Assembly: GCF_017873215.1 (NCBI RefSeq)
Contig: NZ_JAGGKA010000012.1
Span: 62,001-126,000 of the forward strand
Source: Clostridium tetanomorphum
GTDB lineage: Bacteria > Bacillota > Clostridia > Clostridiales > Clostridiaceae
Reading direction: 5' to 3'
Length of the DNA: 64,000 bases
The position numbers and the translations under genes are program-made. A model generated the notes under the pieces. That model was not told where the DNA came from. It did not search any database and worked only from the letters and a program-made list of their open reading frames with translations. Positions 53,947-62,640 of the stretch are shown here, one piece after another (within the stretch, counting starts at the first letter, position 1; every line of letters begins with the position of its first letter).

Positions 53947-54790
53947 AAGAAACTATATATATACAGTTTTTAAAAGCTTGTTTAATAATAAGGTTGCTTT
54001 TATTAGTTTTATTATAATTGTTATATTTTTTTTAATAGGTATATTTGCGCCATATTTAGCACCAAATGATCCACAAAAAGTAGTTTTATCTCAAAAGTTA
54101 AATGGTCCTAGTAAAGAGTTTTTGTTAGGTACAGATCATTTAGGAAGATGTATTTTGTCACGAATTATTTATGGTACTAGGATATCTTTATTTTCTGTTT
54201 GTTTTATAATATTTATGATTTTGCTTATAAGTGTTCCAATAGCAATGATTTCGGGGTATTTTGGAGGTAAAATAGATAATTTTATTATGAGAGTAGTAGA
54301 CGTTTTTCTCGCATTTCCAAGTGTTTTATTATGTATTGTAATAGCGGGTTTTTGGGGACAAAGTTTAATAAATATCATAATTGTACTCTCTTCTGTGTGG
54401 TGGGCTAAGTATGCAAGAGTTATTAGAGGGATGGTATTATCAATAAAACAAAAGGATTTTATCATGGCAGCTAAATCTTGTGGAACTTCATCAATTAAAA
54501 TTATTTTGAGACATATTTTACCTAATATAGTGCCAACTATAATTATTTTAGCAACTATTGATATGGGAAATATAATTTTATCAATTTCAGGATTATCTTT
54601 TTTAGGGCTGGGAGCACAACCACCTATTCCAGAATGGGGTACTATGTTAAGTGAAGGGAAAAATTATATTCAAATAGCTCCAAGGATTATGATATGTCCA
54701 GGGCTAACAATAATGGTAGTAATAATGGCTTTTAACTTATTAGGAGATGCTCTAAGAGATATAATGGATCCTAAGTATATAAAAAGGTAA
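53936..54790 (+). CDS. nikC: Nik/Opp-type ABC permease, second subunit
   Basis: 284 residues. The sequence starts MIHKRNYIYTVFKSLFNNK and continues with FAPYLAPNDPQKV and LLGTDHLGRCILSRIIYG, the DppC/NikC N-terminal signature. The EAA loop is AAKSCGTSSIKIILRHILPN. The C-terminus ends with a DALRDIMDPKY motif. It pairs with the previous permease, with which it overlaps by 11 bases. Confidence 0.9.
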   Translation: MIHKRNYIYTVFKSLFNNKVAFISFIIIVIFFLIGIFAPYLAPNDPQKVVLSQKLNGPSKEFLLGTDHLGRCILSRIIYGTRISLFSVCFIIFMILLISVPIAMISGYFGGKIDNFIMRVVDVFLAFPSVLLCIVIAGFWGQSLINIIIVLSSVWWAKYARVIRGMVLSIKQKDFIMAAKSCGTSSIKIILRHILPNIVPTIIILATIDMGNIILSISGLSFLGLGAQPPIPEWGTMLSEGKNYIQIAPRIMICPGLTIMVVIMAFNLLGDALRDIMDPKYIKR

Positions 54791-54913
54791 AAATAAATCA
54801 ACATTTTTGCCACATAGTTACCTAATAAGAAAAGTTCTTCTAAATCTTAAATAGAGTAAGTAAAGTGCAGCTAGAGATTAGAAGAAGTACATTTGGCATT
54901 GGAGGTATAAAAA

Positions 54914-55903
54914 ATGTATAAGGAGCAACCTTTATTAACAGTTAGAAATTTAAGAACTATATTCTATAAAAATAATTCTATTGTAAATGCAGTTAATAAT
55001 ATAAGTTTTGATTTGAAAGCTGGAAAAACTTTAGCAATAGTTGGAGAGAGTGGATGTGGAAAGAGTGCAACATGTTTATCTATACTTAGGTTAATTGATT
55101 ATCCAGGTGAAATTATTAATGGAGAAATTTTATTTAAGGGAAAAGATTTAATGAGCATTTCTGAAAAGGAATTGAAGAACATAAGAGGCAAAGAGATATC
55201 AATGATTTTTCAAAATCCTATGACATCACTTAATCCAATAATTACTGTAGGTACCCATTTAATAGAAACAATTAAAAGTCATTATAGAATAAGTAATAAA
55301 GATGCAAGAAGTAAAGCTATAGATATTTTAAAAAAAGTTGGTTTAATAGATGCAGAAAAAATATTAAAAAAGTTTCCATTTCAATTAAGTGGAGGTATGC
55401 GCCAAAGAATAGTAATTGCAATGGCATTGTGTTTAAAACCTGAAATTATAATTGCAGATGAACCAACAACAGCTTTAGATGTTACGGTACAAGCTCAAAT
55501 TTTATATGAACTGAGAAAATTAAAAGAACAGTTAAATTCATCAATTATTTTTGTTACACATGATCTTGGAGTAGTGGCACAAATTGCAGATGAAATAGCA
55601 ATAATGTATGCAGGAGCTATTATAGAATATGGAGATGTGTTAGAGGTTTTTAAAAATCCTATACACCCATATACAAAGGCTTTGCTAAATTCCATACCTA
55701 AATTAAATCAGATGGAAAAACTAAAACCAGTACAGGGGAATCCTCCCAACTTAATAAACTTAACTAATGAATGTGCTTTTAAATATAGGTGTGAGATTAA
55801 AGAAAAACAATGTATAAATGAAATTCCTATATTAAGAAGCATATCAGATAATCATAAAGTAGCTTGCTTTTATGCTTCTAATGATAATATAGAGAGGGTA
55901 TGA
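54914..55903 (+). CDS. nikD: Nik/Opp-type ABC ATPase, first subunit
   Basis: 329 residues: Walker A GESGCGKSA, signature LSGGMRQR, Walker B IIIADEP and H-loop VTHDLG. The C-terminal oligopeptide domain includes a CAFKYRCEIKEKQC cluster, which in this ATPase family may hold an iron-sulfur cluster. It is 123 bases behind the permease, the only sizeable gap in the operon; nothing recognisable lies there. It overlaps nikE by an ATGA-type junction. Confidence 0.9.
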   Translation: MYKEQPLLTVRNLRTIFYKNNSIVNAVNNISFDLKAGKTLAIVGESGCGKSATCLSILRLIDYPGEIINGEILFKGKDLMSISEKELKNIRGKEISMIFQNPMTSLNPIITVGTHLIETIKSHYRISNKDARSKAIDILKKVGLIDAEKILKKFPFQLSGGMRQRIVIAMALCLKPEIIIADEPTTALDVTVQAQILYELRKLKEQLNSSIIFVTHDLGVVAQIADEIAIMYAGAIIEYGDVLEVFKNPIHPYTKALLNSIPKLNQMEKLKPVQGNPPNLINLTNECAFKYRCEIKEKQCINEIPILRSISDNHKVACFYASNDNIERV

Positions 55904-55905
55904 GA

Positions 55906-56871
55906 ATGAGTTTTATAAAAGTAGAGAATTTATCAAAATTTTATATGGAAAAAAAAGGGGTGTTTTCAAAATCAACAAAAACTTTTAAAGCTGTAAATAA
56001 AGTTTCGTTCTTACTTAAAAAAGGTGAGACATTAGGTATAGTTGGAGAAAGTGGTTGCGGAAAAAGTACTTTAGCTAGGATGATTTTGAGATTAGAAGGT
56101 ATAGATGAAGGAAAAATAATATTTAAAAATGAAAATATTGTTGAATTAAAAGGAAAAGATTTAAAGAATTTACGTAAAGATATTCAAATTATTTTTCAAG
56201 ATTCATATTCTTCACTAAATCCTAGACAAACAGTGTTTGACATTATAAGAGAGCCACTGATAAATTTTAATGTAGGTACAGAAAAAGAACAATTTATAAT
56301 GGTTAAAGATATAATGGAGAAGGTTGGTCTAGGTAAAGAATATATGAATAGGTATCCTCATGAATTTAGTGGAGGGCAGTGTCAAAGAATTAATATAGCT
56401 AGGGCTTTGATATTAAAACCTGAATTTATTGTTTGTGATGAACCAACTTCAAGTTTAGATGTTTCAATTCAAGCACAAATACTAAATTTGCTGAAAGAAT
56501 TAAAAGAGGAATTAGAATTAACATACATATTTATTTCACATAATTTAGCAGCTGTAAATTATATTAGCGATAAAATAGCTGTTATGTATTTAGGAGAAAT
56601 TGTAGAAATGTTTGAAAAGAAGTATTTAGAAACGAAAAAACATCACCCATATACTAAGACACTATTAGAAGCAATTCCTGTAATGAATCCATTAGAAAAA
56701 AATCATTGGGAAAATATACTTAGAGAAAAAAAGGGTATTAAATATAAAGTAAATGAAGATAGTTGTAGTTTTTGCATACATTGTACTAATGCAAAAGAAA
56801 TATGTTATACAAAAAAGCCAGTAATAAAAGAAATAGAAAAAGGGCATTTAATTGCATGTCATTGTATTTAG
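55906..56871 (+). CDS. nikE: Nik/Opp-type ABC ATPase, second subunit
   Basis: About 321 residues: Walker A GESGCGKST, signature FSGGQCQR, Walker B FIVCDEP, H-loop ISHNLAAV, and a C-terminal CSFCIHCTNAKEIC cluster. It forms a heterodimer with the previous ATPase. Of two close ATGs, 55906 has the better spacing from GAGAGG; the 55900 ATG would overlap the preceding stop. It is the last gene of the B12-controlled operon. Confidence 0.88.
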   Translation: MSFIKVENLSKFYMEKKGVFSKSTKTFKAVNKVSFLLKKGETLGIVGESGCGKSTLARMILRLEGIDEGKIIFKNENIVELKGKDLKNLRKDIQIIFQDSYSSLNPRQTVFDIIREPLINFNVGTEKEQFIMVKDIMEKVGLGKEYMNRYPHEFSGGQCQRINIARALILKPEFIVCDEPTSSLDVSIQAQILNLLKELKEELELTYIFISHNLAAVNYISDKIAVMYLGEIVEMFEKKYLETKKHHPYTKTLLEAIPVMNPLEKNHWENILREKKGIKYKVNEDSCSFCIHCTNAKEICYTKKPVIKEIEKGHLIACHCI

Positions 56872-56951
56872 ATAATATTTTATTTAAATTTATCCAATTT
56901 AATTATATAATATTTTAAAGATTACTAGATTGGATGGGGGATGTATAGGAC

Positions 56952-57506
56952 ATGCAAAATCAATTAGAAATATTAGATACATATTTAAGAAAATTAAGAC
57001 CTGATTTTTACTCAGAACTTAATGATCCATTAAAAGAAAATGAGATAAAAGATTTAGAAGCAAAGTTTAATGTTATTCTTCCTGAGGATTTAAAGTTATT
57101 GTATAAATGGAAAAATGGACAGAAAGGAAATTGTTATGAATCCTTTGCAAATAATTCAACATTTATTCCTTTAGAAGAGGCATTGAATTCAGCAAAAGAA
57201 TTAACTTCAATGATTGACTCCGATTTTGATATTGATAATTGGTGGAATGAAAATTGGATACCTATATTAGAAAATGGTGGGGGAGATAGTATTTGCTATG
57301 ATATAGCAGGAATTTTTACTAATGAAAAAGGGCAATTAATTGAATTTTGGCATGAAGACAATGATAGAAATGTTATTGCCCCAAATCTAAAATCCTTTAT
57401 TGAAGCTATAAATAGGTTTTATGAAACAAAAGAAGCAAAAGATTTTGATGAATACTTTGAAATTGATAATATAGAAGGGTTTCCTAAAAGTTTTTATGTT
57501 GAATAG
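56952..57506 (+). CDS. SMI1/KNR4 (SUKH-1) family protein
   Basis: 184 residues. The conserved N-terminus has ENEIKDLEAKFNVILPEDLKLLYKWKNGQ, and the core WIPILENGGGDSICYDI is the SUKH fold landmark. SUKH proteins often act as immunity factors for polymorphic toxins, but orphan members also exist, and no toxin gene is adjacent. A hairpin lies beyond the stop. Confidence 0.87.
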   Translation: MQNQLEILDTYLRKLRPDFYSELNDPLKENEIKDLEAKFNVILPEDLKLLYKWKNGQKGNCYESFANNSTFIPLEEALNSAKELTSMIDSDFDIDNWWNENWIPILENGGGDSICYDIAGIFTNEKGQLIEFWHEDNDRNVIAPNLKSFIEAINRFYETKEAKDFDEYFEIDNIEGFPKSFYVE

Positions 57507-57518
57507 GTAAAAATGAAG

Positions 57519-57557
57519 AGTGCTTATCTTACATTTTTTAAGAGGAAGATAAGCACT
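57519..57557 (+). terminator. Hairpin after the SUKH gene
   Basis: AGTGCTTATCTT and AAGATAAGCACT are perfect complements around a 15-base loop. A T run is lacking, so it may be a weak or Rho-assisted terminator. Confidence 0.55.
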
Positions 57558-57934
57558 GTTACTAAACTTAAATAAGTTATAAAAATTCTTATATTAAATG
57601 TCTTTTTCATAATGTTCTAGGGTTTCATTAGTATAAGCGCCTGTCAAATGGAGCATGTCAAGAATTTTCTGTAAACTTCCATAAAAATTTTAAAATTAAT
57701 ATCTTTAAGGATAACTAGGTAATAGTATTATTGTGCTAATACCTAGTTATTTTAATTTATTCAATATTATTACAATAAAAAGATATACTATCACTACTGT
57801 AATTACTAATATTTTTTAAAATATAATATTATCAATTCTGCCATGAAAACATATGGATAATTGTACTGAAATTTGAGCCCAACCTCGTATTGATTATGTT
57901 CAATTCTTATGGAGTTTACACAGATTATTTTACA

Positions 57935-58175
57935 CTTTCCTTTCTATGTAGCCATATTTTATATTCATTTCCCATAGTTGATTTGAGGCTGTTATAGTCC
58001 TGTTAATTGAAATAGTTTTCTTTATTTTAGGTTTAATTACTCTCCGGTCTTTCAGTATTTTAAGCTCTTTGCAAAGCTGATAAACTTTTTTATGATTGAT
58101 TATAAGATTATAGTATCTTCTTAAGTGATAAGTTATTTTTCTATATCCATAGTTATTTGATATTAATGAGACATT
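57935..58175 (-). pseudogene. IS3-family transposase (orfB) fragment
   Basis: On the minus strand one frame gives NNYGYRKITYHLRRYYN, then INHKKVYQLCKELKILKDRR, then TASNQLWEMNIKYGYIE, the HTH_21 and start of the DDE core of IS3/IS150 orfB. Upstream and downstream parts are lost and stops follow. It is an old, immobile remnant. Confidence 0.75.
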
Positions 58176-58188
58176 TCCTACCTCTAAT

Positions 58189-58240
58189 AAAAAACAATTG
58201 ATAGTTTAAGAAATTACTTCTTAATTATCAATTGTTTTTT
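58189..58240. terminator. Bidirectional terminator
   Basis: AAAACAATTGATA and TATCAATTGTTTTTT pair, with A and T runs on either side, so it can end transcription from both strands. It separates the IS relic from the minus-strand genes. Confidence 0.8.
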
Positions 58241-58277
58241 ATATTAAGTAATTAGTAACGTTATATAATGGCTTAAT

Positions 58278-58598
58278 TTAAAATCGTAGTCTCCATCCAA
58301 TTTCCCACTGATTAGTATATATCATAGGCATACATATAGGAGTGACTTCATCATACTCGTCAATTAAGCTCCAATTTTTAAATTCGCTCCATTCAGGATT
58401 CCATTTACTTTCATCAAATTCAATATCTTTATCTAGACTTTCTACTAAGCTATCAAAAAATGGTTTAAAAGACTTAAAATAATCATTACCTGTAAAAGTA
58501 CCGGAAAGCCAAGGAAAGTCACTATCTGTATATAATATTTCACCAATGCATATATCTTTATAAAAAAGTTTAAATTTACTTTTGTTAATAGTCCACAT
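58278..58598 (-). CDS. Conserved-looking hypothetical protein, 106 aa
   Basis: A small soluble acidic protein starting MWTINKSKFKLFYKDICIGE, rich in aromatic residues (DFPWLSGTF, WNPEWSEFKNW). No signal peptide, helix or known motif is seen, and I do not recognise the family. It lies 48 bases after the GNAT gene on the same strand, so the two may be cotranscribed. A ribosome site is weak. Confidence 0.6.
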   Translation of the reverse strand: MWTINKSKFKLFYKDICIGEILYTDSDFPWLSGTFTGNDYFKSFKPFFDSLVESLDKDIEFDESKWNPEWSEFKNWSLIDEYDEVTPICMPMIYTNQWEIGWRLRF

Positions 58599-58646
58599 CT
58601 TGTTTTCTCCAATCTTATGTATTTTAATAAAGTTTTATAGTTAGTT

Positions 58647-59159
58647 TTAAAGCTGCAATCTCATAACATTTACTATATGTTTTTTTGTTGAGAAGTCCAT
58701 ATTAACTTCTTTGATTTTTGTATATCTTAAAGAAGACCAAAACCTAATTCCATTATAGTTATCTTCTATTACCCCTATTCTAAAGGATTTTGCACCTAAA
58801 TTAATTGCCCATGTAACTAATGCAGAATGTACTATTTTTCCTAGTCCATTACTTCTTCTAGCAGGATCAATAAGCATTAATCCAAGCATCCACTCCCCAT
58901 CAGTGGGAAAGTCTTTTATAATATCAACTATACCAACTAATTCATCAAAATTATATATTCCTAAGACAAATTTATCTTCATAATTTTTATTTGGAGGTAA
59001 AGCAGTAAATATTTCGTTTATATCTTCTTTGGAGGGTAATACTCCTCCGTGTAATATATAGTAATCTGAACATTTCTCGCATAGTTTTTGGACTATCTTA
59101 TTGTTTTTAAGAGAAAGAAGATTAATTTTATATCCATTTGGTAAATTATTATTTTGCAT
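58647..59159 (-). CDS. GNAT-family N-acetyltransferase
   Basis: 170 residues, MQNNNLPNGYKINLLSLK at the start. LVGIVDIIKDFPTDGEWMLGLMLID forms the beta3-beta4 pair, RRSNGLGKIVHSAL is the acetyl-CoA loop (QRRxGxG-like), and IGVIEDNYNGIRFW the beta5-alpha4 part. The substrate is unknown. GAGGAG is placed before the ATG at 59159; the earlier in-frame ATG at 59186 has no site. Likely cotranscribed with the downstream hypothetical gene. Confidence 0.85.
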   Translation of the reverse strand: MQNNNLPNGYKINLLSLKNNKIVQKLCEKCSDYYILHGGVLPSKEDINEIFTALPPNKNYEDKFVLGIYNFDELVGIVDIIKDFPTDGEWMLGLMLIDPARRSNGLGKIVHSALVTWAINLGAKSFRIGVIEDNYNGIRFWSSLRYTKIKEVNMDFSTKKHIVNVMRLQL

Positions 59160-59377
59160 AATTAAATTCTCCTCTATAATTACCACCTTTATGATATATT
59201 AATGAAATCATTTGATAATGGTAAAGTGCTATATAATTGCATTAATTTATCGTAATCATTATATTATACTTTATTAAAAAATCTTTAACAAACATATAAA
59301 TATAGAATTTAAGATTACTAGATGATAAAATGACTTTATAGTAAATAAAAAGAGTTAAAATATAATGGAGGCGTTTT

Positions 59378-59692
59378 ATGTTTAATATAGAGGATCTATT
59401 AGCTGAAGATTTTGCAGCATATCCAGAAGAAGTGAGAGTATATTTAGAGAATTTCTCCTATAATTTAAGAGAAGCTTTAAAAGAAGAATTAGTTGAACAT
59501 ATTGGTAACGAAATGTTAAAGGACATAGAAATGAGCAAAGATAATTTTATGATGAAACTTACCAGTATATTAAATTATGGACATAAGGGATATAATAATA
59601 TGACAACTAAAGCATTGCTGGATTTATATTTAGAAATAAAACAACAGAAAGATTTTATATCATTATTAGATAAGGTAAGTAATGAAGTATAA
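59378..59692 (+). CDS. Hypothetical helical protein, 104 aa
   Basis: An acidic protein with mainly helical character (MFNIEDLLAEDFAAYPEEVR, then MKLTSILNYGHKGYNNM). No known domain or motif. It has a strong GGAGG ribosome site and a codon pattern like its neighbours, so it is probably real. It lies just before the MerR gene at 59793 but has its own leader. Function unknown. Confidence 0.6.
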   Translation: MFNIEDLLAEDFAAYPEEVRVYLENFSYNLREALKEELVEHIGNEMLKDIEMSKDNFMMKLTSILNYGHKGYNNMTTKALLDLYLEIKQQKDFISLLDKVSNEV

Positions 59693-59729
59693 TTTACATA
59701 AAGATTATATATAAATTTAAAATAAGCTG

Positions 59730-59760
59730 TTGACTTTAACCTTGGGTAAAAGATTATACT
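59730..59760 (+). promoter_or_regulatory. MerR-type promoter with 19-bp spacer (second)
   Basis: TTGACT (59730-59735), 19 bases with dyad TTTAACC-TTG-GGTAAA, TATACT (59755-59760). It has the same geometry as the promoter at 45020, preceding another MerR gene. Confidence 0.72.
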
Positions 59761-59792
59761 CAAAATATCAAATCAAATGCGCAGGTGATCAG

Positions 59793-60608
59793 ATGTTTAG
59801 TATAGGAATTTTTTCAAAAATCAATATGATTACTACAAAGACTTTAAGACACTACGATGAAATAGGCTTACTGAAACCTGAATATGTAGATGAATTTACA
59901 GGATATAGGTATTATACATCACAACAATTACCTAAACTTCATAAAATTATCACACTAAAACAGATGGGATTATCTTTAAAGCAAATAAAAGAAGTAATAG
60001 ATAATCCTACTGCAATTAATACGTTTTTAAAGTTAAAAGAGCAGGATATTTTAAATAATATTGAAGAGGAAAAGGTGAAGCTTTTGCAAATTCGTAGTTA
60101 TCTTAATAGTGTGAAGGGAGAAGATTATTCTATGTATGATCCAATTATTAAAGAATTACCCAAAGTTATAGTAGCTTCAATGAGACAAATAATACCCAAT
60201 TACGGAGCACTTTTTCATTTAGCACCAAATGTTATGGCTAAAGAAATGGAAAGACTAGGTTGTGTATGTGCTATTCCAAATTATTGTTTCAATATTTATC
60301 ATGATTGTGAGTATAAAGAATTAAATGTTGATGTAGAAATATGTGAAGCGGTAACAGAAATGAAAGAGGATACGGAAATACTAAAATTTAAAACTATAGA
60401 AGCTGTTCCTACTGCAGTATGTGTATTGCATAAAGGATCTTATGCAAATCTTAGAACTTCTTATTTATATACCTTTAAATGGATTGAAGAAAATAAATAT
60501 GAAGTTATTGGCAATCCTAGAGAATCTTATATAGATGGTGTATGGAACAAGGAAAAAGAGGAAGATTGGCTAACAGAAATTCAAGTACCAGTTAGATTGA
60601 AAAAATAA
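59793..60608 (+). CDS. MerR-family regulator with GyrI-like effector domain (second)
   Basis: 271 residues, MFSIGIFSKINMITTKTLRHYDEIGLLKP opening in the MerR fold, RYYTSQQLPKLHKIITLKQMG, a coiled coil, then a GyrI-like domain. It is a paralogue of the 45092 product, matching along its whole length. The start is the ATG at 59793, with CAGGTGAT upstream; the frame extends further but into the promoter. Autoregulation by the 19-bp-spacer promoter is likely. Confidence 0.9.
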   Translation: MFSIGIFSKINMITTKTLRHYDEIGLLKPEYVDEFTGYRYYTSQQLPKLHKIITLKQMGLSLKQIKEVIDNPTAINTFLKLKEQDILNNIEEEKVKLLQIRSYLNSVKGEDYSMYDPIIKELPKVIVASMRQIIPNYGALFHLAPNVMAKEMERLGCVCAIPNYCFNIYHDCEYKELNVDVEICEAVTEMKEDTEILKFKTIEAVPTAVCVLHKGSYANLRTSYLYTFKWIEENKYEVIGNPRESYIDGVWNKEKEEDWLTEIQVPVRLKK

Positions 60609-60841
60609 TAATTAATAGTACAAAAGAATAAGCCAATATGTAAGTTTTATTATGATGATTAAAAATATTCATTAGATAAATTTTTTAAATATCGTAAAAT
60701 TAGGAGTGAATTCAATTTTACGGTATTTTTTATATTGTAATTATATACAAGTTATTATGGGAAGATTGGATTATGTATAAAAGTATTTTTTAGAGGAATA
60801 ATATTTTTGTAAAAAAAATTAAACTAAAGGAGATGTTTAAA

Positions 60842-61189
60842 GTGGGAGTAGTAACTACAGTAACTGATAAATATCAAGCATGTATAGATGCTTGCGGAAG
60901 GTGTGCTCAAGCATGTTATGAATGTTTTGAAGCTTGTTTAAATGAACCAGATGTTAGTGCAAGAAAAAATTGTATAAAGATTCTTGTTGAATGTGCAGAA
61001 ATGTGCCAGATGTCAGTAGCAATGATGTCTATGAATGGTGAATTTGCAAAACAACATTGTAATCTCTGTGCTACTATTTGTGATAAATGTGCACAAGAAT
61101 GTGCAATGTTTAAAGATGATCATTGTCAGAAATGTGCACAAGAGTGCCGTACATGTGCAGATGAATGTAGAAAAATGGCTTCAATGTAA
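60842..61189 (+). CDS. Four-helix-bundle copper-binding protein (Csp-like)
   Basis: A protein of about 115 residues with over 20 Cys, in helical CxxxC and CxxC arrays such as ACIDACGRCAQACYECFEAC and HCQKCAQECRTCADEC. The four helices line a core of Cys that in copper storage proteins bind many Cu(I). It has no signal peptide, so it is a cytosolic, Csp3-like form. GTG at 60842 is preferred because AAAGGAGATG lies upstream; the ATG at 60833 is inside that site. It is followed by a perfect hairpin. Confidence 0.9.
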   Translation: MGVVTTVTDKYQACIDACGRCAQACYECFEACLNEPDVSARKNCIKILVECAEMCQMSVAMMSMNGEFAKQHCNLCATICDKCAQECAMFKDDHCQKCAQECRTCADECRKMASM

Positions 61190-61232
61190 TAGTTCTAAGT
61201 AAAAGAAATTAGTAAAAGTATTATTTAAGAAA

Positions 61233-61278
61233 TAAGATTTATGGTCCTATATTTTTAAAAATAGGACCATAAATCTTA
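61233..61278 (+). terminator. Long perfect hairpin after the Csp-like gene
   Basis: TAAGATTTATGGTCCTAT (61233-61250) and its exact complement (61261-61278) around a 10-base loop. A weak T run follows. It may terminate or protect the transcript. Confidence 0.65.
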
Positions 61279-61876
61279 TAAAATTAAGTGTTTTTACATT
61301 TCATAAAATTCTTGTATCACTTCATTTTCAACTTGTTCTAATAAACCGTATTTATCAATATAGTGCAAATAAAATTTTTTCCTATTTTTATCTTTAATAC
61401 GTCCATTCAACTTACGTCCCTATATTTACATATTATAGATATAATTACCACATATATAGTTTACTATAACTACTACAATTATACAAACTATATATTATTT
61501 ACTTATAGTTATTTTTATATATAGGAATGCAACTATAACTACTATAAATACCATATTATTAATTACACTATATTACTTTACATAAAGATTTTGTGCTAGA
61601 TAAGATTTTCTAAAGTATATATGAATGAATGCAGACAACAATCAGAAGATATTTTTAGGAAAGGCAAACCTAAAAGTTAGGTTATGGTGGTATTATAATA
61701 TGTATTTGAATTGTAGTAATTAGCTATATCTTGGTAAAGGTAATTAAAAAAACGTGAGAAATATAACCGTTTTGTAAATATTTATTGTTTATAAAGAGTT
61801 ATAATTTAAATATAGTTTAAGGAGGTGAGCATTTAGAAGAGTAGTATATACGATACTAACTCTTGCTAAAGAAAAT
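61279..61876. other. Gene-free 600-bp stretch with relic
   Basis: On the minus strand 61424-61301 encodes GRKLNGRIKDKNRKKFYLHY... ending EVIQEFYEM before a stop, the last 41 codons of some lost gene. The middle 61430-61560 is very AT-rich with repeated ACTATAACTACTA units. A strong AAGGAGGTGA at 61819-61828 has no standard start at the right distance. Confidence 0.45.
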
Positions 61877-62593
61877 ATGATATCATTATTTAGTAGAAAA
61901 TCAATTATAGTAACTAGTATAGTTTTATTATTAACGTTTATGGTGGGGTGTTCAAGTACATCTAAAATTTCAAGTGATAAAGCAAATAGTAATAAAGTTA
62001 AGAATAAAGTTTCAAATAGTTCTAATGTTAATTCGAATTTAGCTAGTAATACTTCCAACAATAATATTGAAACAAAAAGTTCTGAAAATAATTTAAGTAA
62101 AATAAAGCAACAAAATAATTTACAAAAGGCTCTCCTTGAAAATATTAAGAAACTAGCAGTACAAGGGAAAATTATTAATTGTGAATTTCCAGCTAAATCT
62201 ACATGCATTGAAGAGGTAGAAAAAATGTGGGGAAAAGCAGATAAATCAGATTTCGTAGAGAAAGCTAAAGGAATGTATACTACTTATTCAAAACACAATA
62301 TAGTTTTTAGATCTAATAAAGGTTCGCAAATTTTTGAAGTTAGATCTTTTGACAGAAGTTTAAAACAAATATCTTTATCAATGGTAAAAGAGGTATTAGG
62401 AAGTCCGGCATATGACGTAAAGTGTAACGGAGAAGAGATTATGGGTTATACAGCAGGAAAGGAATTTAAGATTTTATTTGTATTTCCCCAGTCTACAAAG
62501 AATAACAATAATCCTTTGTTGCATCATTATTCTGTTTTGTATTCAAATGGAACCATCAATAATATGGCAGATGACCCAGGAATAAAATGGTAA
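61877..62593 (+). CDS. YjgB-like (DUF4309) lipoprotein
   Basis: 238 residues from ATG 61877. Signal with lipobox VGC (Cys about 25) and a long Ser/Asn/Lys linker to about residue 75. The C-terminal 160 residues contain VEKMWGKADKSDFV and the Tyr/Phe core of DUF4309 (YjgB family). It should sit on the outer face of the membrane; function unknown. Upstream in frame, FRRVVYTILTLAKEN is open back to a strong ribosome site that lacks a usable start, so the true N-terminus may be longer and the start damaged. Confidence 0.78.
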   Translation: MISLFSRKSIIVTSIVLLLTFMVGCSSTSKISSDKANSNKVKNKVSNSSNVNSNLASNTSNNNIETKSSENNLSKIKQQNNLQKALLENIKKLAVQGKIINCEFPAKSTCIEEVEKMWGKADKSDFVEKAKGMYTTYSKHNIVFRSNKGSQIFEVRSFDRSLKQISLSMVKEVLGSPAYDVKCNGEEIMGYTAGKEFKILFVFPQSTKNNNNPLLHHYSVLYSNGTINNMADDPGIKW

Positions 62594-62640
62594 TATATGT
62601 AATTTTATATTTAATGAGAGGGAAAGGGTAGATAATTTTT

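Larger units (their letters stand above)
57558..58277. other. Gene-free 720-bp region with IS3 relic
   Basis: It holds the IS3 transposase fragment described next. Near 57640-57665 lies CTGTCAAATGGAGCATGTCA, which looks like an IS3-family end, and a direct translation of the opposite strand gives no long frame. It ends with a strong bidirectional hairpin. No intact gene is visible. Confidence 0.5.

Noticed and set aside
61430-61560. CRISPR-like repeats
   Set aside because: The ACTATAACTACTA units are short, irregular and AT-rich, without constant repeat and spacer lengths; no cas genes are present in the window.
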